DNA from: Blastomyces gilchristii SLH14081
Lineage: Eukaryota; Ascomycota; Eurotiomycetes; Onygenales; Ajellomycetaceae
Assembly: GCF_000003855.2 (NCBI RefSeq)
Contig: NW_003101678.1
Span: forward strand, 3,796,553 to 3,860,552
Length of the DNA stretch: 64,000 bases
Direction of reading: 5' to 3'
Position 1 is the first letter of the stretch; every line of letters begins with the position of its first letter. The notes beneath the pieces were generated by a model. It worked only from the letters and a program-made list of their open reading frames with translations, did not search any database and was not told the DNA's origin. This document shows positions 47,661-58,958 of this stretch, piece after piece. Made by a program: the position numbers and the translations under genes.

Positions 47661-47903
47661 TTAGCCCTCTCTTTTCAGAAGCAGTTCTCATCAGTCAAGA
47701 ACTGCTGTTTTGAATAACATAGAACTCAGAGTTCAGGTCAGTTGATTGTAGCTAACTCATTTCACAAGATATTATCAACTGCAGTTATGAGATCTCTTAT
47801 CAAGAATATCTTCAATCTCTCACTTAAGCTCATTATCTTCTTCTATGATGCCTGACAGCTGTCAGTCAGAAGTCAGCTGAGAAGAGAATAGATTAATAAC
47901 AGT
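47661..47903 (-). pseudogene. A-y chromodomain remnant
   Basis: The C-terminal end of the A-y integrase, collinear with 7458-7690 of A1. Separated from the rest of the gene by the hAT insertion at 47912. Confidence 0.75.
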
Positions 47904-47911
47904 GTGACAGA
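47904..47911. repeat. hAT 8-bp target-site duplication (gtgacaga)
   Basis: Perfect 8-bp direct repeats at 47904-47911 and 53679-53686, the length diagnostic of the hAT superfamily. Confidence 0.95.
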
Positions 47912-48269
47912 TAGACTGACCGGCGGGACCATAAATTTCACATTTGGTCCCATTTGGTCTGGTCTCATACATTTCTTAGCGTGAGTCCCACCAGGACTAA
48001 GCCTCAAAAAAATCTGAAAATGGACCATTTCTGAGAGAAATGATGTGAAAAATGACCAGATTTAATTCAAGAACAGTGAAATGAGAGTAATTTCTCAGAA
48101 TAAACTGTGAAAGATGATCATTCTTTCAAAATCAGAATGAGACTGAGACTGAAGATCAAAATCAGTCTCATTCAGTTCATTCAGTGATTGCTTATATAAT
48201 CAGAATTTGGTAATGATTATTGATAACACTCATGAAACAACTAAATACATTCTTGTGTAAGTTTATTCT

Positions 48270-49300
48270 TCACTTTCTCATGAAAACTACACTTCTCTGA
48301 TATACTGTGATCAGAGGTATTAAACTGTCTGATAATTCTATGTTTTACAATCATGAGTTTCTTGATTGTTTCTTCTTATAATTGTTCTCAGTAATAGTGA
48401 CAAATATCTTGACTTGAGTTGAACTTTCACTTCATTCCCACCCCTGTCAATGAAATTGTCAGAATATCACATGTCATCAGTGCAACAGTTGAATATGTAC
48501 TCTCAACAATTTTTCATAACTCTAGAATTGATTTGATGCATAAATTCATTGAATCATCTTGAAGATAGCAGTCAAATTCAGTTTTACAAGCATGTAGTTT
48601 TGCCTGATTTTCAGTTGTAATTAATGTATATAAGTTCTGTTTCAAAGTTAGTATTATAGTTCTATATGATATGAAGTGTTATCAAAGATTGTTACTTACT
48701 AGAGAATTGTATTTCACTATCTTCACATCTTGAACATCTGCTCATTCAAATCTCTGATAGTTGGCATTGTAGTAGTCTCAGACTAATTTGACATATGAGT
48801 CTCATTTCTTCTCTGTTCAATCTTGAGAAGTGTAGATATTAACTTGACAGAAAAGATCTAGTAGAGCTGCTACAGTATAGTACTCTGTAAAAGATTGTTC
48901 AGTTTTACTGTAGTAATATACCAGTTTATTCCTTGCAGCAATAATAGCCTGCACTATAGTATTATCCCAGACTGAATTTCTTTTTAAGTGATTCAACTGC
49001 TTCTCAAGATGAGTAAATAAACTGTTATACATTCACCAGGCTGACTGCAGCATTGATGTATGAGTGATTGAGACTGTCTTTGTTGTCTTATAAAACTGAA
49101 ACAGTAAACTAATCACATATTTCAACTGAGTTCACTTCATATCAGAAAGTTTCAATATCTGGATCTTTTTCTGATCAGAGTGTTGCACTCAATGATCAAT
49201 CATCTGACACAATCAAAGAGCTCAAACAGTCATCTCATATGTTGAACTCCATCATATTCTAACATTCTGTATCATATTCAGTGATGTGACTGATTTGTTT
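48270..49300 (-). pseudogene. hAT transposase (catalytic and dimerisation regions)
   Basis: Minus-strand frame, readable from about 49270 to 48290 with only transition-type stops (mostly TGA for Trp/Arg). It begins with W-S-S-T-Y-E-M (about 49230-49265), the RWNSTY-like motif of hAT enzymes. Then come DQKKIQILKLSDMK, FYKTTKTVSITHTSMLQSAW, an open stretch at 48817-49032 (YSKTEQSFTEYYTVAALLDL) and the C-terminal dimerisation segment DILTISLTGVGM.. NSSQDICHYY..EETIKKLMI (about 48300-48480). The N-terminal DNA-binding part upstream of 49300 is not resolved. Inactive. Confidence 0.85.
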
Positions 49301-49417
49301 ATTTATTGAATATTATGAAATCATTGTTATTATTTAGAGGAGATACAAATCACATTAGCAATGTTTTGAATCTGTGATATTTAAATTATTAGTCAATCTA
49401 TTCAAAATTAACAGTAG

Positions 49418-49476
49418 TGTTATTAAAAAGCATTATCAAAAAGTAATATCAAAAAGTGTTGTCAAAAAACATTATC
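49418..49476. repeat. 13-bp tandem motif (tatcaaaaagt..) in hAT
   Basis: Four adjacent degenerate copies of a tatcaaaaag-type unit. Related 20-bp motifs (gtattatcaaaaa.cattat) occur at 1173-1192, 50211-50231, 51475-51495 and, inverted, at 52790-52809, all inside hAT sequence. Confidence 0.65.
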
Positions 49477-49779
49477 TTTTACAAAGTGAATGTAAAAGTT
49501 ACTTGAGTAATCACTTTCATCTCATTCTCATCTCAAGAATCAGTCATCTCATTATTCTTCATCTCAATATTAAGATTCTTTATCAGTGTTTGCATTACAA
49601 GTTAAACCACATGAGCAATGCAGAGAATATGATCTTGTTTATCATTTCAGGAATGCAAAGTCAATTTTTGCTTCAAGCTCTTTATCATAGTGTAGTTATT
49701 CACAGCATTATCAGTTATAATTGTAAGAAGACTGAGACTAATATCTCAATAGTCATTTTTAATCACAGTTATTAATATC

Positions 49780-51130
49780 TCTGTTATATAATCCCCAGTA
49801 TGACTACTGATCAATGATTCAAATTCAATTAATGTCTCTTAATAAGTTCAGTTCTCATCAATGTAATAACATGTAACTCTTATAAATACAAGATTGTTTG
49901 TACTAGTTCATGCATTCACTGTGAGAGACACTCTTCAATGATTCTTCAACTCTGATTCTAGATGTTGTATATTGACTTTGTAGTGTGTCTCAAGGTTGGA
50001 CTGAAGACAGAATTGATGTGAAATATGAAGATTTAAATTAAGTATTTGAAGAAGTGTTCAGAATTCGGGGTTTTCAATTGATTGAAGAGAAAGATTCAGA
50101 GATATACACATGTGAAGTAATTATTCACAGAAGTTATCAGATGAGAGTTATGAAATCAGAGTACTGATATGTGATTGTTTTTACATGATTTTCTTCAAAT
50201 TAGAAAGTTAGTATTATCAAAAATCATTATCTGATAGAGCAACTTATCAGCTCAGTAGTAATTTTCTGATTATTTTTCTTTTATTGTCTGCATTCTGATG
50301 ACTTCAGATATCAGGAAATTTCTTCAGAGTCATGATCAGTTCATAATAGATGTTTCTGAATGAAGTTGCAGTGATTGTAGCAGAGAGATGACTCTTCAGT
50401 AATCTGCAATACAACCTGTTGATAATTATTTCATAGTTTATCTCAGTGTTTGTGTTGAGTTTTTCATAAATTTTATGACCTGGAATTAGATGTGAAGAAT
50501 GAAGTAATCATTCATCATAATTAAAAGAGAGCATTCTGTGTTGAATTGTAAATAATATAGACTTTGTAATTCATAGTGATTTCTTGAAGAGTTTGTGAAT
50601 CTTCAATAGAAGTAAAAGAAGTGAAAGAAGTGAATTCAGAAGATATGATAATAATTTGAGAAAGATGATAATTTATTTTCAATAACTGATCACTGATGTG
50701 TGTAAGAAGAATTAATATAAGAGAAAATAATCTTATTTCTTAGCTTAGTTATAATTTTAGTACTAACTCAGATTAGATATCATCAATATATAAAAGTAAA
50801 TAAATAATCTTGATTAATCTCTATCATATTTCTTAAAATATATTAATATTATAAAAGAGAGTGTTACTAAATTGCATTATCAGATGATATCATTAAAAAT
50901 ATATTAATATTATGAATATCAATGTTGAAAAAATGTTGATACTTATATATTATAGTGATTTGTGAATCATGATAGTTAAATATATATATATATATATATA
51001 TTATTCCTGACTTGATTACAACTTGTACAATAATTTTTAAAAACTCAAAATTAATTTCAATTATTAATAATTATGAACTTATAACTAACTAATATAAAAA
51101 GAAAAAAACTTTTTCTACTCATTATCTTTC
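49780..51130 (-). other. hAT interior, no gene resolved
   Basis: Probably the transposase N-terminus and spacer; I cannot follow a frame. Contains an (AT)n microsatellite at about 50980-51001. Confidence 0.4.
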
Positions 51131-51164
51131 TGCTCTTTCTCATTCTTCTTATTATTCTTTATAA

Positions 51165-51936
51165 TTCACTTCTCATTCTTCTTCTCCTTCTTCTTCTCCT
51201 CATCTGAGATGATAATCATCTTAAAATCTCTCTTCACTGCCTTCTCAGAGGAGGGTTCTCACTGCTCCTTCTCAGCCAGGTCAACCTGTGTCTCAAAATC
51301 CTGCATTTCCTGGTCTGCTGTCTCAGGTTCCATCTCAGTAGTAAGCAGATTGACATGCTCAGAGAGCAGAGCTGCCTTCTTAATATTCTGAATCATGAAG
51401 TGTATTTGAGATCTGAACAAGGCCTTAATTCCCTCCTTCTCTGTCAGCTCCTGCTAATCAATTAGAGAACAGAAGTATTATCAAAAATCATTATCTCTCA
51501 ATAAATAAAAAACTTATCAGTTTTAACTTCTTTATCTTCTACTTTAATATCTTCTCAATCTTCTTCTGCTGCTGCTTATTTATAGTAACACTCTTCTCAT
51601 CTCTCTCTCTCTTTATCTTGGTCTCAAATTATTCTCAGAACTTCTTCTGATCTCATCACTGCTGCATGAGACTCTTCACTGTCTTCTTCTTCAATCTCTC
51701 ACAGATGACATCATCTGCATTATTTCTATACTTAGTTCAGTCTAAATCTATCAGAAGCATTACTTAAAATTGTTATCATTCTACTTTCTTACAGAGCCTC
51801 TTCAAGGCATCATAACATGTCTTGTGATCTGTCTCTTCTTACTTAAACACCTTCTTCTTCTCTTTCTTCAATCTGTGACAGCACTCACATGCCTTGATGA
51901 TCCGCAGGACTGCAGAATATTTGAAGAGAAATGACA
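51165..51936 (-). pseudogene. hAT second gene: Lys/Glu-rich protein, unknown function
   Basis: Minus-strand frame from an ATG near 51936: MSFLFKYSAVLRIIKACE, then CCHRLKKEKKK and a few more Cys (KTCYDALKRLCKK). A basic/acidic coiled-coil-like region follows (ADDVICERLKKKTVKSLMQ, INKQQQKKIEKIL). After a break around 51480-51520 (possible intron), QELTEKEGIKALFRSQ, SEHVNLLTTEMEPETADQ, ETQVDLAEKEQ and MIIISDEEKKKEKK, with one TGA near 51265. The Cys cluster faintly resembles a zinc-binding motif, but spacing is irregular. Lies head-to-tail upstream of the transposase. Confidence 0.45.
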
Positions 51937-51989
51937 TGATTGATTTCAGTGAGTATTGAAGAGAGATAAAGGCAGAAGAGATGATTAGA

Positions 51990-52085
51990 AATAATATGAT
52001 AATAATAATGATGATGATGATGATAATGATAATAATGATGATGATAGTGATGATGATGATGATGATGATGATAATGATAATAATG
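51990..52085. repeat. (ATG/ATA)n trinucleotide microsatellite
   Basis: Long run of atg/ata triplets. The minus-strand frame through it (51885-52103) encodes only His/Tyr repeats and is not a gene. Confidence 0.92.
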
Positions 52086-52559
52086 ATGAAAGAGAGAGTG
52101 CATTGAAATATATTACTAACTTATCAAATATAAAGAGACTTAAAGAAAATATTAACAGCTTTCAGCAATGTACAGAAACAGCTACAGTGTTGTATAGCAA
52201 TATTATCTTCATTCAATGCATGCACTGTTGATATTCTTTATATACAGTTATCATATAATCTGTATCAGAGATACATGCAGAAAACAGATCTTTGTTACTA
52301 GAATAAATGATTACAGCAATTCTCTGTTTTCATATTATAAAGATAAGTTATTCTCATTTCTTTCTTCTCTCTTTTCTCTTCTTCAATCAATCACTAATTT
52401 CAAGCTGATATGAAAACTATTAAAACACTCTCAGAAACTCTCAAATTGAAGAGTATAGACTAATTAAATTTTAAATGTAGAAGAAATCAAATTATCTTCT
52501 ACAGATTCAATTACTCATTCTCTCTCAAATAAAACAGCAGTCATGTCCCCTCTCTCCCT

Positions 52560-52800
52560 CAATTAAATGAAACATGGCCTGCGAAAAGTGAGTACCACAC
52601 CAGGTCATAATGACCAACACAGCCCCAGCATGCAGGGCTGTATATACACAGTGCATGCTGGACTGAGAGACTGTGTGAGTTGCAAACCAGTGACAGCATT
52701 CCAGGGAGAGCTGTGCAGCGTGGAAAAGCCACAACTCTTGGTCATGTGCACAGAGAATGAATTGCTGCAGTAAGTGCATGTGCATTGAAGTAATGCTTTT
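52560..52800. other. GC-richer hAT segment with a 10-bp inverted repeat
   Basis: Opposed arms CCAGCATGCA (52625-52634) and TGCATGCTGG (52652-52661) enclose a 17-base loop that is itself partly self-complementary. Frames are open on both strands (52567-52773 +, 52525-52785 -); an ATG at 52573 gives MACEK then TGA and a Cys/Trp-containing frame. Coding status is unclear. Possibly the 5' part of a cargo gene or a regulatory hairpin. Confidence 0.4.
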
Positions 52801-53186
52801 TGATAATACTTAGTCTCTGATATGATGAAAATAGAGTCTCTCTGTGAGATCTGTTTTTATCAGAAGTCAGAGAATCTTATATTCTTCAAGATCATCTTCA
52901 CATGCCTTGTCTGTGAAATTGATGAGAGAAATCATCAATTCCAGTGTTCTGTTCTTGATGTCATTCAAGTGGTAGCAGAGTTCACTCTGATCACACTTTT
53001 TAAGTGTATATTTTCTAATTATTCACATTTATATAGATATATACTGATTATTTGTTAGATGATGTTAAGACAATGACTCATCATTACTGTGTTACTCTCA
53101 CTGTGAGAAATACACAGTTGATAATGAACATTGCAAAGACTCTGAGAAGTGAGTATTTTAGAAGTACTGTGGCTCTGTGATCTTGA

Positions 53187-53311
53187 TTTTTTTTTATTTT
53201 TGTTTTTTGTTTTTTTCTTTTCCTTTTCTTTTTTTTTTTTATTGTGATTTTTTCTTATTGTTTTGTTTTTTATTTTTTTGTTATTTTTTGTATTTTATAT
53301 TTTTTTTTTAA
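53187..53311. repeat. T-rich low-complexity tract in hAT
   Basis: About 125 bp, dominated by runs of 4-14 T on the plus strand, near the right end of the hAT. No coding potential. Confidence 0.9.
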
Positions 53312-53686
53312 TTAAAATGATATCAATTATGATCTGTGTTCAGAAAAGTAATGATATTTGATAATACTCTCTGTTGAATTTTCAACAAATGAGCACTATG
53401 TTATGATATTATGTAAGTAAGAAATGATTTCATGGTCTCATTTAATACCATTTTCAATAATGAGATCAGAATGAAAATGTGACTAAGAATTCAAACATAT
53501 TCTTTATCTGGGACTAGATTTTTATTTGAAAAGTGAATCTGGGACCTTTAATATCTGAAATAACGTGATTTGGGATCAATGTAATGAACACAAATCATGA
53601 CCAGGAGTAATGCTTTTAGGCAACATGACAACTGTAAAGTTTGATCCTGGTCTCAGACACGGTCACACAGTCAGTCTAGTGACAGA

Positions 53687-56500
53687 GTAAGCTTGTATGA
53701 AATACATCATGAATCTCTGATAATGTGTTAAGATAATAGTTATAACTATCTAGAACTTCTATCACTTTATATCTGATGTGATGATAATCTAGTGTACAAG
53801 ATAAATATGTAATTTATATATTCTTAAGATTCAATTATACTAGATCTTCTATCTTATATTGTTCAGCAGAGTCTCAGTGATTATTGATTTGATTCTCTTA
53901 ATCTTGTTTCACAGTTATCATAGAGATCTCTGCTTAATTACAGATATCTCAGAGCTTCATTACTATATTATCAGTGATCTGAATCAGACTGTGAGAGTCT
54001 GATATGAACTGTGTAATCTCTAGAAGATTTAACACTTTTATGTAATATCTGTGTATAAGAAAGAACAGACTTATATCTATTAAAATGACATCTTGACTGT
54101 TGATAGTGACCTCTGCATGTAGAAGAAGATCATATCAATTATCTTATAAGTAATTGCAGAAATTACAGAAATAATTCTTCATAATCTGAATTATTCATTC
54201 TAATGCATCATCAGTCTCAGAGTGATAGACAGTTAATAGACAGTGTATAATCTTGAGAACTTGACAGATTCTTGTTCAGAGAGTACTCATGAATTGACAG
54301 CTCTGATCTGATACTATAGATCTCAGTAATTCATATATCTGATAGAACAGACTCTGTAGAAAAGCTTCAGCAACTTATTCAGTATTCATCTTATTACAAG
54401 GTTTCAATATTATATTTTTACTCAATCAATTCATAATAATCAGAATGTTTCTATAACTCTTTCTCTTAGATAAATTGACAGTGAAGTCAATTGCTACATC
54501 TTATCAGATTCTATCAGAGATATTAAGTGATTTCAATAGATCTTTTCTACAGTTCTTTCATAAGATAATAAAAGAACAGTGATTACAGTTTTGAATGAAG
54601 TGTCTGATACTGTTTAATATCTCAGATCAGTAGAACTCTTAGAAGACTATTCTATACAGTTATTTACAGTCTGAATAATCAGTTATACATGAATTATACA
54701 TCTCTTACATTATCTGAGTGTGTAAGAGTTCAGAGTGAGAGACTCAGTGTTGTTCACAGAATTATAGAGTGTTATTATCATTGATTGAACATTCTGAGAT
54801 ATCAGTTCTTATATGTAGTTCTGAAGAAAATCAGAGTGCTTCTTGATATACTGCTTCAGTGAGAATCTGAAGAAGTTCATCTATCTGAGCTACTGTATAT
54901 CACAGTTCATTCAGTGTAGAGAAAGTGAAGATATCAATGATAGTTCTAATTGAAGAAGCATGTATAGTTCTAGTCAGAGAAGCATGTATAGTGTCATAAA
55001 CTGTTTCATCTTAATCAACTAGTATCTTCAGGTTCAAGAGCTGATACTCTCAGTTCATTCAGTGAGTATCTGTTATATCAGATGATATATCTTGCTCTTG
55101 TCATGAGAGAACATCTATCATTGAGTTCTGACTGCTAGAACAGTAGTGTATTATAAAATGAAAGCAGCTTAAGAACTCAGATCATTATATCTGTTATTCA
55201 GTGAGTTTATAAGTAGTTATAAAGTATTTGAGATTCTTATGATCTGTGATTATCTCAAATTCAGAGATACTTTGAAATTCAGAGTTTTATTCTTCTAAAC
55301 AGCATATGATTGTAAGAAGTTTCTTATCATAGATCTTATAATTGCATTCAGTGAGACTCAGTTTCTTAAATATGAAAATATATAATTGTAGAACATCTTC
55401 ATCATTATATTACAATATCACTTCCTCTATCACATAGTCAGAGAAATTAGCTTCAATAACTATCTTATAATCAGAATCAAATGTTATCAGTAGAGAGATA
55501 TTAATGAATATCTTCTTCATCTGTATAAATGCAGCTTTAGCATCTGCTGATTATTGAAATACTGAGTCTTTCTTAGTAAGGTCTGTAAGTAATCTTATAA
55601 TATCTGAGAAGTTTCATATAAATCACTAATAGAAGTTAGTAAATTCAATGAAGCTTTATACATCTTTCACAGTATATGAAGCTTCTCATTTGAGAATGAC
55701 AGAGATCTTCTCAGAATTTATTTGAATTCTCTTATCAGCTTCTATAATGAAATCTAAGTATTTAGTACTCTTAACTTTGAAATCACACTTATCAATATTA
55801 ATTAATAGTTCTGCTTCTCATAGTCATTGTAATACTCTTTATACATACTCTTGATATTCTTTTCTGAATTCATCAGTGAAGATTAGAATGTTATCTAGAT
55901 AAGCAGATATAAACTCATCTAGAAAATCTCAGAGTGCTCAGTTAATATACTTCTGAAATGTACTGAGAGTATTAGTCAGCTCAAAGAGTGTGACTATTCA
56001 TTCAAAGAGATTATAATATGTTCAGAATGCTGTAAGTCATTCATCTTCTTCAGTGATACAAATCTTATGAAACACAGTAATAATATGTTGCTTTATAAAT
56101 TATTGAGCTTATCTAATTCATGCTAGGATTTCATTGATAAGAGATAAGAAATATCAATCTTTCTTTATCAATCTGTTCAGATCTCAGTAGTTCACACAGA
56201 ATTGAAGTTCTTCATCTGGCTTCTTTGCAAAGAGAATAGAAGCTGCAGTGAAAAAGTTACTAATATATATAAATCTCTTATCTAACAGATCATTGAGTGT
56301 CTTTCAGAGAAGAAGAAGTTCATCTTGAGACATATTATAAAGAGAGTCTCATGATAATTCAGAGTTCTTACTGTTCTTCTTTTTCAACTTAATACTGTGA
56401 TTCACTTCTGAATCTTGTAAGAGAGATAGATTTATAGTATTATTATCTTATCAGAAGATATCTAGATATTCATGATATTATTGAGAAAGTTTTATACAAG
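53687..56500 (-). pseudogene. A-y pol: RT, RNase H, integrase (upstream of hAT)
   Basis: Minus strand, collinear with A1 7690-10480. RT near 55680-56330; the catalytic box near 55880-55895 reads as YLDN by the same transition as A1. RNase H about 55220-55530; integrase 53687-54930, continuing beyond the hAT at 47661-47903. Stops in all parts. Confidence 0.82.
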
Positions 56501-56729
56501 AATCTGTTATTATAACACAGAATAACTTTTCTAGAACCTTTTTAATATCAGTCAGCCTGACAGAATAGATTAATATATAATTCTGCTATTAATGATTCTT
56601 TCAGTGACTTCTTTTTCTGAGCATTTCATAGATGTTGACAGAGATCTGTATCAGATTCATAGTCTTATAAATGTTATTCTCATGAACTCTATTATTGTTA
56701 GAGAATATCAAGCTTCTATTTCAAGTGTT

Positions 56730-58243
56730 CAATAAGATGTCTTGTTCAGATAGTCAGACAAGTTCTAATATAAGATCATAATCAAGATTATCAACTTTAT
56801 ATATATAGATATCTTCATGTTGATGTTCTCTCACATCTATGATCAGCTTTATTATGTAACAGATATAAATATCTTTTGAATCATCAAATTCTGCAAGAAG
56901 TCAGAATCTTGATAAGAGAATACACTGAAGATTATAATATCTTACAACTGAAGATTTTATCATTGTATAGTAACATAGACTGCTGTCTATCATGACTTTC
57001 ATATTATACATGTTATCAATCACAGTAGATACAAGAATTGCATTCATTGTTATTTTCTCTTCAAATTGTTATTGTCTGATCTCTTTCAGCTTCTGTTTAT
57101 AAATTTGAACAGAAGTTAATCTTTTTCCTGTTTCATTGAGACATTCTTATAGTTATCTTCTGAATCTTTCTTCACTACAATATGATTAATGTGAATAGGC
57201 ACTGATTCATTCTTCAAATAAAGAGACACTGATCTTTCTCTTGATTGAGAAGGTGCTGATCTTTCTCTTGAGTGTGAAGACACATAGATTAATCAGCAGT
57301 TAAAAGCAATGTGTTCTAATCAGTTACAGTTGATATATACTTCACATTGACATTGATCAGCAACTTCTTCAGAAGTGATCTCAGAAATTCAGAAGCCTGT
57401 TCAGATGATGAAGACTCTTACTTATACATAGACATTCAAGTCTACTCAATTCATAACATCTACATCATTGTTATTCCTCAGCACAGGTGTATGAGTGGCT
57501 GAGATGTAACATCTTCTATCACTGTTCTGTATATTCTTGAGCTTGATGAGACAGTCATTCATTGTCTGAAGCTGTGTGTAGAAGCCTTTATAAGTCTGAT
57601 CTTCATCTGCACTTATAAGAATCTGTAAGAGTTTAAAAGTTAATATCTTCTTAAGTATACTAATCTTTATTCAATTCTTTCAAGATTGATCATCTGCTTC
57701 TAGAATCTTGATGTTGAATTTAGAAATAAATGTTATAAAAGAAGTATTTCTCTGTTAAGTACTCTATAATTAATCTAATACTTTCTGTTGCATGACAGTG
57801 TCTTGAAACAGAATATCAAGATATTTCATGATATTTTCAGATGTTTATAACACTGATTCATATACTTTCATTCATGAATGAAACTTCTGTTTTATATAAT
57901 TCTTCAATCTTTCATTGATATATCAATCTTGATTAATTAATGAACTGATGACATCTTCATCTACACTCAGTTTCACAAGCATTTCCATTCTTCATAATAA
58001 GTAGAGAGTGAGTTTGAAAGTATTGAAATATATAAGAGCATCTAAGCATTCTTTCAGCACTTTTATACTCAATTCTGTAGATGTTGAAATTATATGAATT
58101 AATTGTTGAATCTCTTCATATTGAAGTTGTTGAGTCATGTGTATGTCTGCTATCTGTTACTGTTATAATTTCAACATTGCTTAAAGCCACTGTGGCATCA
58201 TATCTATACTCGCATTCAAGGGTTTCATATTATCATTAGACAT
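56730..58243 (-). pseudogene. A-y gag and protease, broken
   Basis: Gag starts at the ATG complementing 58241-58243. The knuckle region is near 57285-57345. The protease segment is at 56730-57070. Same architecture as A1, heavily mutated. Confidence 0.75.
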
Positions 58244-58520
58244 GATTATATCAATTGTTGAATGTGTAATTATATGAATCTCTTATATGTCTGAGTGTCA
58301 GAACTCTCAGGTCTTTTACTGATATTCTCTTTGTAAAATCTTATTCTCTTTATAAGATCTTGTTGCAGGGCCAGAGTGACTGATAAGCAAGCTTCTATCT
58401 GAGAACTCAGTGTTCACTTAACTGTTTAACTGCTTCTCTATTTCTTATGTATTGTTACACATTCAGATATTTCTCAATGAATAATCATTTCTAATGAGAA
58501 GATGATCAACATTTCTATAG

Positions 58521-58853
58521 TGTAAGAGGCCTACACTGAATAGATTGGTATAATATTGATAGGTCTTATATAACAAAGATAGAAATGTTAAAGAAGGAAA
58601 GAAAGAGAAAGTGCGAGAATCAGTGATTGAGGTGGATATTTATATGTGTATGTGGTGGTGTACGCGGTGGAGCTTCGGGGTGGAAGAATATACGCGTGTT
58701 CGTAGCGCCCGAGGATCGGTGATCGGGAATGGCCGAGAATCGGAGCGTACGCTACGCGCGTTCGTAGCGGCCGCGGATCGGCGATCGGGAATGGAAGAAT
58801 CTATGGAGTGTAATGGAATAGTCTATATGATTGATCGGGCGCAGCCCGCCACA
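58521..58853 (-). repeat. A-y 5' LTR (333 bp)
   Basis: TGTAAGAGGCC...GCCCGCCACA. From about 58640 onward it is CpG-dense and close to the ancestral sequence (gcgcccgaggatcgg, gcggccgcggatcgg). It has one complete and one partial 76-bp unit. The open frame 58611-58997 runs across the LTR into D and A-base and is not a gene. Confidence 0.92.
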
Positions 58854-58858
58854 CATAG

Positions 58859-58958
58859 GGTGGTTGGAAACCGGTTCGGACGGGATGGAATCATCCGCAT
58901 GGAAGCGATGGGCCGTGTGGAACCGCAGCAGGGCCTTGGCGCGGCCGGGAGCGTGACA
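58859..58958 (-). repeat. D 5' LTR, right part (100 bp, unmutated)
   Basis: Last 100 bp of the D LTR, ending GCGTGACA. Aligns without gaps to 39052-39151, differing at 31 positions, all C-to-T or G-to-A in the other copy. Flanked by gaatt. Confidence 0.93.

Larger units (their letters stand above)
47912..53678 (-). mobile_element. hAT DNA transposon, long form (5767 bp)
   Basis: Ends TAGACTGACCG (left) and TAGACTGACTG (right, reverse complement), 8-bp duplication, and subterminal GGTC(C/T)CA-like motifs. The left half encodes the transposase on the minus strand; the right half holds a second minus-strand frame, a microsatellite and a T-rich tract. Inserted in A-y. Compared with the surrounding retroelements it retains GG/CC pairs but lacks CpG. 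Confidence 0.93.
47328..58853 (-). mobile_element. Family A chromovirus copy A-y with nested hAT
   Basis: Minus-strand element, LTRs of 333 bp each (47328-47660 and 58521-58853), catag duplications. Inserted in the 5' LTR of D. The hAT at 47912-53678 interrupts its integrase C-terminal region, inside the stretch that reads FHTSLL...TDPF in A1. Its own length is about 5.75 kb. The 5' LTR (58640-58853) is nearly unmutated. Confidence 0.93.
38619..58958 (-). mobile_element. Family D gypsy retrotransposon with nested LINE fragment and A-y
   Basis: Minus-strand Ty3/gypsy element with 533-bp LTRs. The left (3') LTR is 38619-39151; the right (5') LTR is 46895-47327 plus 58859-58958, split by A-y. 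Own length is about 7.8 kb after removing A-y and the LINE fragment. Order from right to left: gag, CCHC knuckle, protease, RT, RNase H, integrase, an extra reading frame, LTR. LTR ends TGTAACGTGACGG and GCGTGACA are imperfect inverted repeats. Confidence 0.88.

Noticed and set aside
51885..52103. His/Tyr-repeat protein
   Set aside because: Produced by an ATG/ATA trinucleotide microsatellite.
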